Source: Fictibacillus nanhaiensis (GTDB taxonomy: Bacteria; Bacillota; Bacilli; Bacillales; Fictibacillaceae). Taken from it: a DNA stretch of 64,000 nucleotides. Both the position numbers and the translations under genes were made by a program. Below the pieces are notes generated by a model that worked only from the letters and a program-made list of their open reading frames with translations, had not been told where the DNA came from and ran no database searches. The stretch lies in contig NZ_JAMBOD010000007.1 of assembly GCF_023715445.1 (NCBI RefSeq), positions 62,001-126,000 on the forward strand, written 5' to 3'. Positions 1 through 8,966 of this stretch are shown in pieces. Numbering within the stretch: position 1 is the first letter of the stretch; each line of letters opens with the position of its first letter.

Positions 1-1
1 T

Positions 2-259
2 GAAGCACAAAAAGCTGGAGCAGCAACGCTGAACTATGGACTTTTTATAAACACACTAATTAACTTTTTTATTATAGCAGCTGTTATTTTCCTAGTCGTA
101 AAGCAAATTAACCGTATGAAAAGAAAAGAAGAGATAAAAGAGCCAGATACAAAAGAATGTAAGTATTGTTTATCCACCATTCCTTTAAGAGCAGTGAAAT
201 GTCAAAATTGTACAGCAGATCTAAATGACGATGCAGTAATGAAACAGTCCTCTGAGTAA
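2..259 (+). CDS. mscL: Large-conductance mechanosensitive channel MscL (C-terminal part, 5' truncated)
   Basis: The window opens inside this gene; 85 codons remain before the TAA. The visible protein has the second half of MscL: a glycine/alanine-rich entry with NYG, then a hydrophobic helix of about 20 residues (TM2) followed by a basic turn. It ends in a cytoplasmic tail with two C-x2-C pairs (CKYC and CQNC), the zinc-ribbon-like extension known from several Bacillus MscL proteins. MscL is an inner-membrane homopentamer that releases solutes on hypo-osmotic shock. The identification rests on the TM2 context and tail; the N-terminal half is outside the window. Confidence 0.85.
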   Translation, partial: EAQKAGAATLNYGLFINTLINFFIIAAVIFLVVKQINRMKRKEEIKEPDTKECKYCLSTIPLRAVKCQNCTADLNDDAVMKQSSE

Positions 260-274
260 GAGGGCTGTTTTTTT
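242..274 (+). terminator. Rho-independent terminator of mscL
   Basis: A hairpin with arms of about 12 bases (AAACAGTCCTCT against AGAGGGCTGTTT, one mismatch) is followed by seven T. It overlaps the mscL stop codon. Confidence 0.8.
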
Positions 275-356
275 GTCATGAATCTATCATTGTTTTAACA
301 TAGAATGAATGACAATAAATGGATAAAATAAAGAAAACGAAAATAGGAGTATATCG

Positions 357-839
357 ATGAAGAAAATAAGAAGGATGATATGGATATTGACGTGGTTATT
401 CTTAGCGGGATTCTCTATCCTTTTTGGTCCAGATCTTTGGGTGAAAATCCAAGCGAGTCAGCAAGCAACGCAGTTTTTAAAACATGCTGCCAAGCAAGAT
501 TTTGAAGAAGCATTTGATCGGATTTATTTTTACAATGGGGCTTATGATGAAGATGTTACCATAACAAAGGATGCAGCAAAAAACAACTGGGTAACAAGAA
601 ATAAAATGCTTTTTACTGAGGGCACTTATTTGAAGTCTTATGATAATTTAAGTGTTCGTATAGATGATGGCTTGCCAATTGGGAATGTAGACCTACTAAT
701 GATAGAAAAAGGTAAAGAAAAAAGATATAAAAATGTATATATATCATTTAGTAAGAAGGACAAATGGAAAGTAGGTATGCTGCAAACAATGAAAGAAAGT
801 AATTGGGAGAAACCATATAGCGGGCATGTTGTTCAATAA
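357..839 (+). CDS. Membrane-anchored protein of unknown function
   Basis: 160 residues. The N-terminus is basic (MKKIRRM) and is followed by one hydrophobic segment at about residues 7-26, so the protein is probably anchored with its C-terminal domain outside the cell. The rest is soluble, with alternating short strands and a helical stretch after the anchor (QASQQATQFLKHAAKQDF). This resembles small NTF2-like extracytoplasmic domains, but I recognise no specific family. The start follows an AGGAG site eight bases upstream. It stands alone between the mscL terminator and the helicase gene. Confidence 0.6.
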   Translation: MKKIRRMIWILTWLFLAGFSILFGPDLWVKIQASQQATQFLKHAAKQDFEEAFDRIYFYNGAYDEDVTITKDAAKNNWVTRNKMLFTEGTYLKSYDNLSVRIDDGLPIGNVDLLMIEKGKEKRYKNVYISFSKKDKWKVGMLQTMKESNWEKPYSGHVVQ

Positions 840-906
840 GGAAAGGCTACCTGATTCAACAAGAACAAGGCTGCACGGAAGTACAAGATACTGGAAACAG
901 TTTTGT

Positions 907-934
907 AATAGTAAGATTCCTTTATGTTACTATT
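907..934. other. Inverted repeat upstream of the helicase gene
   Basis: Perfect 8-base arms (AATAGTAA / TTACTATT) are separated by 12 bases, about 40 bases before the helicase start. There is no T-run, so it is not a clear terminator. It could be an operator or an mRNA hairpin. Confidence 0.35.
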
Positions 935-972
935 AAACTATTAAATTGTGATTGGAATCGGTAGGTGGACGT

Positions 973-3255
973 ATGCCTCAATCTGTTAAAATATCCGTTC
1001 GGGCACTTGTTGAATATGTTTTCCGCTCAGGAAGCATTGAAACCGGATTTAAAACAACATCTTCATTAATAGAAGGAACAAAAGCCCATCAAACGATACA
1101 AAAAACGTACAGTGAAGCGGATGCAGCCGAGGTGTTCTTGCAGACGAGCTACGCATATGAAGACATCGACTACATAGTGGAAGGACGCTGTGACGGTCTT
1201 TTGCTGCAGGATGAAATGGTGACGATTGATGAAATAAAATCAACGGGAAAAAAACTAGAAGATATAACGAGAGATTCTAATCCGGTGCACTGGGCTCAGG
1301 CGAAATGCTACGCCTATATGTATTTGAAAAAAGAAGAAAAAGAGGATGTCAGGGTTCAGCTTACGTACGTACAGGTGGAATCAGGCGAACAAAAAAGATT
1401 TCAGGAAGAGTGTACGCTGCCAGAGTTAGAAGATTTTATGCTCCATCTCGTTAAAAGCTATGCTCCTTATGCGAAGCTCCGTCTTCATAATCAGCAGCAG
1501 CGTAATGAAAGCATCCGTGAACTTCCTTTTCCGTTTGATCGATATCGGAATGGCCAGCGGAATTTTGCAGGTGCTGTTTTTAAAACAATTGCTGATAAAA
1601 AAACACTCTTCGCCAATGCACCGACTGGAACTGGTAAAACGATCTCTACCCTTTTTCCTGCTGTTAAAGCGATCGGAGAAGAAAAGGCGGAAAAGATCTT
1701 TTATCTTACAGCAAAAACCCTGAACCGGAAAAACGCGGAAGAAGCCCTTCAGCTGATGAAAGATAAAGGATTGTTTCTTCAAAGCGTGACGCTAACGGCA
1801 AAGGACAAGGTTTGTTTTAAAGAGGAGACACGGTGTGATTCTTCTTATTGTGAATTTGCAGATGGATATTATGATCGCATCAATGGCGCTGTATTAGATG
1901 TTTTGAAGCATGAAACGATAATGGATCGAGATGTGATCTCTGAATATGCGCAAAAACATAGAGTCTGCCCGTTTGAATTTTCGATTGATCTCGCGTATGC
2001 CGCAGATAGTGTAATCTGTGACTACAACTATGTGTTTGACCCTCGTGTATCTTTTAAACGGTTGTTTGAAGAGCAGAAGAAACGTACTGTGCTACTGATG
2101 GATGAGGCGCACAACCTGGTGGACCGTGCCCGTGGCATGTATTCTGCCGAGATTCAGAAGTCTGTTTTTTTGCAGTTGTCACGAGAATATAAAGGGAAGA
2201 ATGACGGTCTATGGAGAACCACTAAGGCGATAAATGATGAGATGCTGAAACTTAAAAAAGAGCACGGTGAGAAAAAAGTTGCTGTTTCCGATCTGCCAGA
2301 AGCCTTTATCAGCTGTCTGGATGATTTTCTAGTGCAGGCTGAACAGCTGCTCGCGAGCGGAGAAAGTGATGAAAAATTGCTTGAGGCTTATTTTGCTGCA
2401 CTTCAATTGATAAAGATATCCGGCTTTTATGATGAACGGTTTGTAACGTTTATTGATGTCTTTAAAAGTGAAGTGGAAGTTCGTTTGTTTTGCATGGATC
2501 CGTCTCACTTACTTTTTCAAACTGGAAAAAAATACGGCTCCCGTGTTTTCTTTTCTGCGACGCTTTCTCCGCTATCTTATTTTCGGGAGATGCTTGGCGG
2601 CGTAGAGGAAGATTATGTGATCCGCATGCCGTCCCCTTATGAAAAAGAGCAGCTTGACGTATTTATTCAGCCGCTTTCCACCCGTTATAAAGATAGAGAA
2701 AAGACAATTGAACCTATTATGGAGATGATTATCGAACTAGTTGATAAAAGACCGGGCAACTATCTCGTCTTTTTCCCGTCATACCGCTATATGAGCGATG
2801 TGGTTGATCGGCTGCTGGAAGAGGATCCGCCGTTTCATCCGATTGTTCAGCATCCTGCCATGTCAGAGGAGGAGCGTGAGAAATTTCTGGCTAATTTTGA
2901 TTCTGCTGGTGGAGAGTCACTTGTAGGATTTGCTGTGATGGGCGGGATTTTTTCAGAAGGAATCGATCTAAAAGGAGACCGCTTAACAGGAGCTGTTGTC
3001 ATTGGAGTCGGTTTGCCGCAAGTGGGGTTAGAGCGTGATACAATGAAAGAGTACTTTCAAAATGCGGGGAAGAGTGGTTATGATTTTGCTTATGTGTATC
3101 CCGGCATGAACAAAGTGCTGCAGGCAGGAGGACGGGTGATTCGGTCAGAAGAGGATCGCGGCACGCTCGTGCTGGTTGATGACCGATTTTTGAGCCGTAA
3201 ATATCTGGAGATGCTTCCGGAAGAGTGGCGTGACTTTGTGGTGCTGAAGGAGTAG
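973..3255 (+). CDS. DinG/XPD-type ATP-dependent helicase with N-terminal PD-(D/E)XK nuclease-like domain
   Basis: 760 residues from the ATG at 973, which has GTAGGTGG upstream; an in-frame TTG at 952 lacks a good site. Residues ~70-115 carry a PD-(D/E)XK core (D74, E87-x-K89, then Q109 and Y113), as in RecB/Cas4 nucleases. A superfamily 2 helicase follows: Walker A APTGTGKT (216-223), four cysteines C281, C288, C293 and C332 that match the XPD iron-sulphur cluster, DEAH box at 377-380, and a C-terminal helicase domain ending in a GRVIRS motif VI. XPD/DinG helicases unwind DNA 5' to 3' in repair; the nuclease fusion suggests DNA end or flap processing. No partner gene is adjacent. Confidence 0.85.
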   Translation: MPQSVKISVRALVEYVFRSGSIETGFKTTSSLIEGTKAHQTIQKTYSEADAAEVFLQTSYAYEDIDYIVEGRCDGLLLQDEMVTIDEIKSTGKKLEDITRDSNPVHWAQAKCYAYMYLKKEEKEDVRVQLTYVQVESGEQKRFQEECTLPELEDFMLHLVKSYAPYAKLRLHNQQQRNESIRELPFPFDRYRNGQRNFAGAVFKTIADKKTLFANAPTGTGKTISTLFPAVKAIGEEKAEKIFYLTAKTLNRKNAEEALQLMKDKGLFLQSVTLTAKDKVCFKEETRCDSSYCEFADGYYDRINGAVLDVLKHETIMDRDVISEYAQKHRVCPFEFSIDLAYAADSVICDYNYVFDPRVSFKRLFEEQKKRTVLLMDEAHNLVDRARGMYSAEIQKSVFLQLSREYKGKNDGLWRTTKAINDEMLKLKKEHGEKKVAVSDLPEAFISCLDDFLVQAEQLLASGESDEKLLEAYFAALQLIKISGFYDERFVTFIDVFKSEVEVRLFCMDPSHLLFQTGKKYGSRVFFSATLSPLSYFREMLGGVEEDYVIRMPSPYEKEQLDVFIQPLSTRYKDREKTIEPIMEMIIELVDKRPGNYLVFFPSYRYMSDVVDRLLEEDPPFHPIVQHPAMSEEEREKFLANFDSAGGESLVGFAVMGGIFSEGIDLKGDRLTGAVVIGVGLPQVGLERDTMKEYFQNAGKSGYDFAYVYPGMNKVLQAGGRVIRSEEDRGTLVLVDDRFLSRKYLEMLPEEWRDFVVLKE

Positions 3256-3288
3256 GATTTGAAGGCTGATTTTGTCGAAACCATAATT

Positions 3289-3344
3289 TACGGCCTATAA
3301 ATTTTTATTACGGCCTATAAATCCGCTCAAAGGCCTATAAATAA
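3289..3344. repeat. Array of three direct repeats, 20-nt period
   Basis: The core GGCCTATAAAT occurs three times, with units beginning at 3291, 3311 and 3331, exactly 20 nt apart. The array lies just after the helicase stop codon. Four other arrays of similar period but different core occur at 21.6, 31.4, 53.9 and 59.4 kb. Confidence 0.75.
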
Positions 3345-3420
3345 TTTTTCAGCTTCTCCTGAGCTTACTATCATGACGTTTGGTATCCGCCAAGCTTCCT
3401 CTTTTATAAAAAAACATGAA

Positions 3421-3457
3421 AAAAAACACTTAGAGCGACGCTCCAAGTGTTTTTTTA
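3421..3457 (-). terminator. Terminator of the 3455-4150 methyltransferase gene
   Basis: A long hairpin (AAAAAACACTT-AGAGCG with its complement) has A and T runs on both sides, so it can work in both directions. It touches the stop codon of the minus-strand methyltransferase. Confidence 0.8.
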
Positions 3458-4150
3458 TTTTTTATATAGCCCAGCCCATAAAAATGGAACACCAAATGTG
3501 TCTGCTGGCTGCTGAATGTCCTTCATTTTTCGGAGTTCCAACTCTTCAAACTCTGAAAATACTTCATGCATCTTTTCGAGGGTATAACCCAGACCGCCTT
3601 GCATCGAACGTTCACGGTAAACTTCCTCATCTGGAATATTCAGCCCCATGCCTTCTGCATCAAAACAAGTAATCGCAAAATGTCCGCTGGATTTTAAACA
3701 GTTGTTTAATAGATCCAAATAGCTTACCCGTCTGTGGGGAGGAACATGGTGAAAACAGCCAGAATCATAGATTAGATCGTATGCATGTTGAGGGAAGTCC
3801 ATCTTAAAGATATTACCTTGGATGAAGTTTACTTTAACGGCCTTTTCATCGGCTCGTTCCCGTGCCCATTGAAGTCCTTCACTCGACAAATCGACCGCAT
3901 CTACTTCGAATCCGAGTTCAGCAAGATAAATCGCATTTCGACCAGGGCCGCATCCAAGTTCTAAAACGCGGCCGGGCTTGATGATGCCTCGTTCTAAATA
4001 GTTCACTAGATTTTCGTCTGGTGCGTCAACAAAAAAAGGAATCTTCTTATTCCGATCTTCATAAAAAGAATTCCAAAAGGCGCCTTCATCACGTAAAAGA
4101 GAGTCCAGCATGTCATAAACATGTTCATTTTTCGTTACGATATTCGTCAA
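3455..4150 (-). CDS. Class I SAM-dependent methyltransferase
   Basis: 231 residues. SAM-binding motif I is VLELGCGPGRNAIYLAELG near residues 62-80, followed by the acidic motif II VDAVDLS; a later FHHVPPHRR segment is typical of the TehB/UbiE-like group. The TTG start is preceded by GGGCGG eight bases upstream, and the nearby ATGs are out of frame or quickly stopped. The substrate is unknown; family relatives methylate small molecules such as tellurite, thiopurines or quinones. It is transcribed alone, divergently from the neighbouring GNAT gene. Confidence 0.8.
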   Translation of the reverse strand: MTNIVTKNEHVYDMLDSLLRDEGAFWNSFYEDRNKKIPFFVDAPDENLVNYLERGIIKPGRVLELGCGPGRNAIYLAELGFEVDAVDLSSEGLQWARERADEKAVKVNFIQGNIFKMDFPQHAYDLIYDSGCFHHVPPHRRVSYLDLLNNCLKSSGHFAITCFDAEGMGLNIPDEEVYRERSMQGGLGYTLEKMHEVFSEFEELELRKMKDIQQPADTFGVPFLWAGLYKK

Positions 4151-4268
4151 AAAATCATCCGCCCTTCATGGTTAAAATAGGCTTTTGACTGACTGAGCTG
4201 TATATCTTTATTTTACCAAAAAATAGATTATAATTGGGTGTGAAGAGTGAATAAAAGAGGTGGAAATC

Positions 4269-4778
4269 GTGATAAATTTATCGGGTCTCACACTTAAAAA
4301 AGCAGGTTCTGAACATGTGGGGGGAATCGCTAAAGTTTGTTCAGAGGGATGGAGAGCTACATACGGTTATTTGGAAGATGAAGCGTATGTTGAGCAGGTT
4401 ATTGAAGAGTATTACAATGTGGACCGCATCTTAAAAGAAGTTACTGAGTTCAGTGAATATTGGCACGGTTATTTTGTTGCAGAAGAAGAAGGTAAAGTAG
4501 TGGGTGCAATCGGCGGGGGAACAACAGGTGAGGCGATCGGTGAAATTTTCGTCTTTTACATAGATCCGAATAAGCGCGGAATAGGAATTGGAAGTAAACT
4601 ATTAAACTTTTATACTGACTATCAAAAAAGCCTTGGAATAAACGAACAATGGCTTTCTGCCCAAAAGGATAACGAAAAAGGCATTCCTTTTTATGAAGCA
4701 AAAGGATTCGTAAAGCAATCTGAACAGGCCAGTGAAGGAACCAACCACATTTCATACCGCTATATGAGGAAGATATAA
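4269..4778 (+). CDS. GNAT family N-acetyltransferase
   Basis: 169 residues from a GTG at 4269, with AAGAGGTGG seven to eight bases before it. The acetyl-CoA binding motif A is visible as VFYIDPNKRGIGIGSKLL (R-G-x-G-I-G), followed by a helix and the C-terminal FYEAKGF motif typical of GNAT folds. It transfers acetyl from acetyl-CoA to an amine of unknown identity. It lies divergent from one methyltransferase and converges on another across a shared terminator. Confidence 0.8.
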   Translation: MINLSGLTLKKAGSEHVGGIAKVCSEGWRATYGYLEDEAYVEQVIEEYYNVDRILKEVTEFSEYWHGYFVAEEEGKVVGAIGGGTTGEAIGEIFVFYIDPNKRGIGIGSKLLNFYTDYQKSLGINEQWLSAQKDNEKGIPFYEAKGFVKQSEQASEGTNHISYRYMRKI

Positions 4779-4784
4779 ACAAGC

Positions 4785-4808
4785 AAAGCCGCTCATTTGA
4801 GCGGCTTT
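4785..4808. terminator. Bidirectional terminator between convergent genes
   Basis: A perfect 11-base stem (AAAGCCGCTCA / TGAGCGGCTTT) with a two-base loop lies between the stop of the GNAT gene and the stop of the minus-strand methyltransferase. Confidence 0.8.
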
Positions 4809-4812
4809 CAAT

Positions 4813-5439
4813 TTATTCCGAGATCTCTTTTTTTCGTAGTAATAGAGATTGAAAGTCCATGCTGCCTCCAGCTTCAGGAACCACATGGAAGTTCATCACT
4901 TCAAATAAAGGTGACACGACCTCTAAGAGATCTTCGTTTGTATAAAACGAAAAGAATCGCTTAGGGATATAAGAGTCATCCTCCCAAACGCCTTCAGAAT
5001 CTTTGCCGCCGTAAACTCCCATAAAAAACAAGCCGTCCTCTTTAAGTACCGTATGAATGTTTTTAAGCACAGCAGGCAAGCTCACTTTTGGAACGTGAAG
5101 CAGTGTGTTCATTGCCCATACAGCATCAAAGGATTCAGCATCAAAGTCTAAAGTATAATAATCCATTACTTCTGCTTTTAATCCTTTCATACGGCATGTT
5201 TCAACCATATTTAGAGAAAGATCAATACATGTTACATCAACACCGCGATCCAGCAAGTATTTGGCTTGCTGTCCGGAACCTGCACCAATATCAAGGACGG
5301 AACGTAAGCCATCATTGTTCAGAGCGTTTATAAAAGAGGAAAGTTCTACAATTTTCCATTCTTCTATATCTGATTTGTCCCGCAGGTCAGCTTTTTCGTT
5401 ATAGCTTGCTTTCAGACTTTCTTTTAACAAAAGATCCAT
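4813..5439 (-). CDS. Class I SAM-dependent methyltransferase
   Basis: 208 residues with a clear SAM site: SVLDIGAGSGQQAKYLLDRG near residue 50 and CIDLS as the acidic strand end. An AMNTLLHVPK segment follows, typical of the Methyltransf_11/25 group. AAGGAGCG eight bases before the ATG supports the start. The substrate cannot be inferred. It is a single gene, divergent from the AbgT transporter operon. Confidence 0.8.
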   Translation of the reverse strand: MDLLLKESLKASYNEKADLRDKSDIEEWKIVELSSFINALNNDGLRSVLDIGAGSGQQAKYLLDRGVDVTCIDLSLNMVETCRMKGLKAEVMDYYTLDFDAESFDAVWAMNTLLHVPKVSLPAVLKNIHTVLKEDGLFFMGVYGGKDSEGVWEDDSYIPKRFFSFYTNEDLLEVVSPLFEVMNFHVVPEAGGSMDFQSLLLRKKEISE

Positions 5440-5660
5440 GAAGTTCGCTCCTTAAAAAAGATATGTTCGAAAAGCAAAATGATAGATTCATTATAGCGAA
5501 AGTTGTCATAGTGGTAAATTTTAAAATAAAAGAAAATTCTGCAAAAGAAAGCCCTTACATTCTTCTAATGGCAGTCTGGATAGGGTTTGTAGTAAAAAAG
5601 TTGTGTTCTTATTTCCCTCTTGAAAGTAGGTCGAACTGTCTGTAGAATGTTAAGAAATTT

Positions 5661-5675
5661 AATATTCAGAAAAAT
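5661..5675 (+). promoter_or_regulatory. Candidate CodY box upstream of abgT
   Basis: AATATTCAGAAAAAT differs at two of 15 positions from the CodY consensus AATTTTCWGAAAATT. It lies 24 bases before the abgT start codon. CodY control would fit a peptide or amino-acyl salvage operon, but AT-rich DNA makes chance matches common. Confidence 0.4.
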
Positions 5676-5698
5676 TCTAATACAAGAGGAGGATAGCT

Positions 5699-7267
5699 AT
5701 GGCACGTTCAGCGATTAAAGCAGTACCAACTCCAAAACCGCCAGAGCCGAATCATAAGCGTAAGAATATTTTTAACCGGCTCTTAGACTGGGTTGAGAAA
5801 AATGGAAATAAACTACCAGATGTGCTTACTTTGTTTGTGATTATTACAGCACTTATTTTGCTAGGTTCTTTTATAGCTGGAGTATCTGGCTGGAGTGCAG
5901 TAAATCCTGCCAACAATGAAAGAATTACAGCGGTTAATCTTCTAAACGAAGAAGGCATCAAACGGATGCTGACAGAACTAGTCAGCAACTTTGTTAATTT
6001 CCCTCCTCTAGGACTTGTCCTTGTTGTTATGCTCGGGGTTGGACTTGCTGAGTCAACAGGCCTCATATCAGCGTTTATGCGAAAAGTGGTATTAGCCTCA
6101 CCAAAAGCATTTATCTTACCGATTATTATTTTTATCGGAATCGTCGGAAATGCTGCAGCAGATGCAGCGCTTATCGTACTTCCTCCAGTTGCAGCCATGG
6201 TGTTTCTCACACTCGGACGACATCCGATTGCAGGTCTTGCAGCTGCTTATGCAGCAGTAGCAGGGGGCTTCAGTGCAAATATTATCATCAGCATGCTTGA
6301 TGTCATGCTTGCCGGGTTTACAGAATCGGCAGCACATCTTCAAGATAAGAATTATACAGCGAATCCTGCAATGAACTATTACTTTATGTTTGCTTCCACA
6401 TTTGTACTTTTACCTGTTGCGGTTTGGGTTACAACTAAGATCGTAGAACCACGACTTGGCGAATATCATGTTCCTGAGAACCTTGAAGTGAAAAAGCAGG
6501 CTCTTTCTACAGATGAAAAAAGAGGCTTGAAGTGGGCTACCATTTCACTTCTCATTTATACAGGTATCATCCTTCTTGTTACTGTTCCTGAAGATGCGAT
6601 GCTTCGCCAACCGAAAACGGGTGAGCTTATCGACTCACCATTCATGGATTCACTCGTACCCATCATGCTTCTATTCTTTCTAATTCCAGCAATGGCTTAT
6701 GGGTTTGGTTCTAGGGCGTTGAAGAATGACAAAGATGTTGCCGAGCATTTAACAAAAGCGATGAGCGGCATGGGGTATTACATCGTTCTTGCTTTTATCG
6801 CTGCACAGATGATTGCTTATTTCAGCTGGAGCAACTTAGGATCGATTATTGCCATCACTGGCGCTGACTTTTTAAAGGAATCAGGATTTACAGGATTGCC
6901 GCTATTACTGGCGTTCATTCTGTTTACTGCACTCGTTAACTTATTAATTGCGAGTTCGTCAGCAAAGTGGGCTATTTTAGGACCTGTCTTTGTTCCAATG
7001 TTTATGGCTCTTGATTACAGCCCGGCATTTACACAGATGGCGTACAGAATTGGAGACTCTATTACAAACACGATTACACCGATGCTTGCGTACTTTGCAA
7101 TTTTGTTATCTTTCGCTAAAAAGTTCGACAAGAATATGGGGATGGGGACGCTTATTTCGTCCTTGCTTCCTTACACGATCGCATACATGATTTTTTGGTC
7201 AATTTTATTTGCTGTGTGGTACTTGCTAGGACTTCCGTTAGGCCCTGGCGAATATATAAAGATGTAG
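5699..7267 (+). CDS. abgT: AbgT family transporter (p-aminobenzoyl-glutamate type)
   Basis: 522 residues with about a dozen hydrophobic segments and the family's conserved features: NGNKLPDVLTLF near the N-terminus, the GNAAADAALIVLPP loop, and LIASSSAKWAILGP plus RIGDSITNTITPM near the C-terminus. E. coli AbgT takes up p-aminobenzoyl-glutamate; other members export sulfonamides. GAGGAGG precedes the ATG. The next gene, 24 bases on, encodes an M20 amidohydrolase, so uptake followed by hydrolysis of an N-acyl amino acid is likely. Confidence 0.85.
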   Translation: MARSAIKAVPTPKPPEPNHKRKNIFNRLLDWVEKNGNKLPDVLTLFVIITALILLGSFIAGVSGWSAVNPANNERITAVNLLNEEGIKRMLTELVSNFVNFPPLGLVLVVMLGVGLAESTGLISAFMRKVVLASPKAFILPIIIFIGIVGNAAADAALIVLPPVAAMVFLTLGRHPIAGLAAAYAAVAGGFSANIIISMLDVMLAGFTESAAHLQDKNYTANPAMNYYFMFASTFVLLPVAVWVTTKIVEPRLGEYHVPENLEVKKQALSTDEKRGLKWATISLLIYTGIILLVTVPEDAMLRQPKTGELIDSPFMDSLVPIMLLFFLIPAMAYGFGSRALKNDKDVAEHLTKAMSGMGYYIVLAFIAAQMIAYFSWSNLGSIIAITGADFLKESGFTGLPLLLAFILFTALVNLLIASSSAKWAILGPVFVPMFMALDYSPAFTQMAYRIGDSITNTITPMLAYFAILLSFAKKFDKNMGMGTLISSLLPYTIAYMIFWSILFAVWYLLGLPLGPGEYIKM

Positions 7268-7291
7268 ATCATATAGAAGGAGTGAGCGGGT

Positions 7292-8494
7292 TTGGAACAA
7301 TTATTCAGCCGATTGGCAAGCTATCAAGAAGAAATGGTGGAGATTCGCAGGCATCTTCACCAAAACCCTGAACTGTCATTTGAAGAAGTAGAAACACCAG
7401 CTTTTATTGCTGCTTATCATGAAAAACTAGGATTAGAAGTACGTACAGAAGTAGGCGGGCGAGGTGTAGTAGCTACACTTAGAGGTGGAAAACCAGGGAA
7501 GACGGTTGCGCTGCGTGCTGACTTCGACGCACTTCCGATTCAGGAAGAAAACGATTCTCCTTATAAATCAAAGGTTCCAGGTGTGATGCATGCATGTGGT
7601 CATGATGGTCATACAGCGACACTTCTAGTATTAGCAAAGGTATTAAATGAAATGAAGGAAGAACTTGAAGGCAATGTGGTGTTTATTCACCAGCATGCTG
7701 AGGAGATTGCACCAGGCGGAGCGATTGTAATGATTGAGGACGGCTGCCTGGACGGAGTTGATGTGATTTACGGCACACACCTTTGGGCAACGATGCCGAC
7801 AGGAACAATCGGGTATCGTACGGGGCCAGTAATGGCAGCTGCAGACTCATTTACAATAAAAGTTCAAGGGAAGGGCGGACACGGAGCTCAGCCTCACAAA
7901 ACGAAAGACAGCGTCGTGATCGGGGCACAGCTTGTTTCAAACCTGCAGCAGATTGTGAGCCGCCGAGTAAATCCGCTTGATTCGGCCGTTGTTTCTGTCG
8001 GAGCATTTGAAGCAAAAAACGCCTTTAACGTAATTGCTGACTCTGCTAAACTTACGGGAACGGTACGTACTTTTAAAGAAGAGGTACGAGTTGCGATTGA
8101 GCAGGAAATCGACCGCATTGCTAAGGGAACCTGTCTCGCTGCGGATGCTGGTTATGAATATGTATTTAAACGGGGCTATCCTGCGGTCATCAATCATAAA
8201 GAAGATACAGAGTTTGTAGTGGATGTTGCGAGGAAAGTGCCTGGAGTACTTGAGCTCGAAGAAATTGAACCGCAAATGGGTGGGGAAGACTACGCATATT
8301 ATTTAGAGAAGGTGCCAGGGACGTTCTTCTTTACAGGTGCAGAAGATGCAGCGTGGGATGAGACCTATCCGCATCATCACCCGAAATTCAAGATCAACGA
8401 AGACGCTTTACTAATTGCAGCAAACCTATTAGGAGCTGCAACCCTTACTTATTTAAAACAAAATGCCGCAGAAAAAGTGGAATTAACGAAATAA
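7292..8494 (+). CDS. M20 family amidohydrolase (AbgB/N-acyl-amino-acid hydrolase type)
   Basis: 400 residues from a TTG with AAGGAG nine bases upstream. Metal-binding and catalytic motifs are present: ACGHDGH (C102, H104, H107), HAEE (E137-E138), a THLW motif (H163) and MGGEDYAYYL near the end. The family cleaves amide bonds of N-acyl amino acids, hippurate or aminobenzoyl-glutamate using two metal ions. Its operon position behind abgT suggests that it processes the imported substrate. No second hydrolase subunit (AbgA-like) is present. Confidence 0.85.
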   Translation: MEQLFSRLASYQEEMVEIRRHLHQNPELSFEEVETPAFIAAYHEKLGLEVRTEVGGRGVVATLRGGKPGKTVALRADFDALPIQEENDSPYKSKVPGVMHACGHDGHTATLLVLAKVLNEMKEELEGNVVFIHQHAEEIAPGGAIVMIEDGCLDGVDVIYGTHLWATMPTGTIGYRTGPVMAAADSFTIKVQGKGGHGAQPHKTKDSVVIGAQLVSNLQQIVSRRVNPLDSAVVSVGAFEAKNAFNVIADSAKLTGTVRTFKEEVRVAIEQEIDRIAKGTCLAADAGYEYVFKRGYPAVINHKEDTEFVVDVARKVPGVLELEEIEPQMGGEDYAYYLEKVPGTFFFTGAEDAAWDETYPHHHPKFKINEDALLIAANLLGAATLTYLKQNAAEKVELTK

Positions 8495-8498
8495 AGTC

Positions 8499-8526
8499 AA
8501 AAAAGCCCCTGAGAAGGGGCTTTTTT
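8499..8526 (+). terminator. Terminator of the abgT operon
   Basis: The stem AAAAAAGCCCCT / AGGGGCTTTTTT with a GAGA tetraloop ends in a T-run. It can also serve the convergent gene at 8537. Confidence 0.85.
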
Positions 8527-8536
8527 ATCGGAAGAA

Positions 8537-8947
8537 TTATTCCCAGCAGTGATCGTCGCATTTTCTGCATTTCTTTGAAGATTTTTTAGACTTCTTTTGT
8601 TTAATACCAGAGTCTAAAACACCACGAAGTGCTTTTAAAGCTTCGACAGTGCCTGTCCCGTTTTCAGTTACACCTGCAACAGGAGTAGCTGTACTGTTAG
8701 TAGTAATTTTTTTACGTAATTTTTTTTCAAGTAATCCGCCAAGGTCTGAACCATTCGGAGACTCAGTAAGAAGACCTCTTACGCCTTTTCTATTCGGAGA
8801 CTCAGAACGAACCCCTCTTACGCCGCCTTTACCTTTAGAAGATTTGTTGCTAGATTCGGAATGAGCCCCTCTTACGCCTTTTCCGCGTTGAGAATTAGAA
8901 GAACTGGAAGAGGATTCTTCGTTACGCTTTTTACTTTTCTTACTCAT
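8537..8947 (-). CDS. Repeat-rich basic protein with Cys-rich tail; possible spore-coat type protein
   Basis: 136 residues of low complexity. A lysine-rich start and a Ser6 run precede three to four imperfect repeats built on K-G-V-R-G-x2-S/T-E-S-x-N (about residues 22-33, 41-52 and 54-66, with a degenerate copy GLLEKK at 71). After a smoother segment (ITTNSTATPVAGV) come KQKKSKKSSKK and a final C-x2-C-x3-C (127, 130, 134). GGGGGTG precedes the ATG. Upstream, CATATAGTA matches the -10 of SigE/SigK promoters, so a mother-cell spore protein is conceivable. I do not recognise a family. Confidence 0.6.
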   Translation of the reverse strand: MSKKSKKRNEESSSSSSNSQRGKGVRGAHSESSNKSSKGKGGVRGVRSESPNRKGVRGLLTESPNGSDLGGLLEKKLRKKITTNSTATPVAGVTENGTGTVEALKALRGVLDSGIKQKKSKKSSKKCRKCDDHCWE

Positions 8948-8966
8948 TTACTATCACCCCCACTAT

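Noticed and set aside
5463-5645. 60-codon open frame before abgT
   Set aside because: No ribosome binding site, composition like intergenic DNA, and it overlaps the promoter and CodY-like box of abgT.
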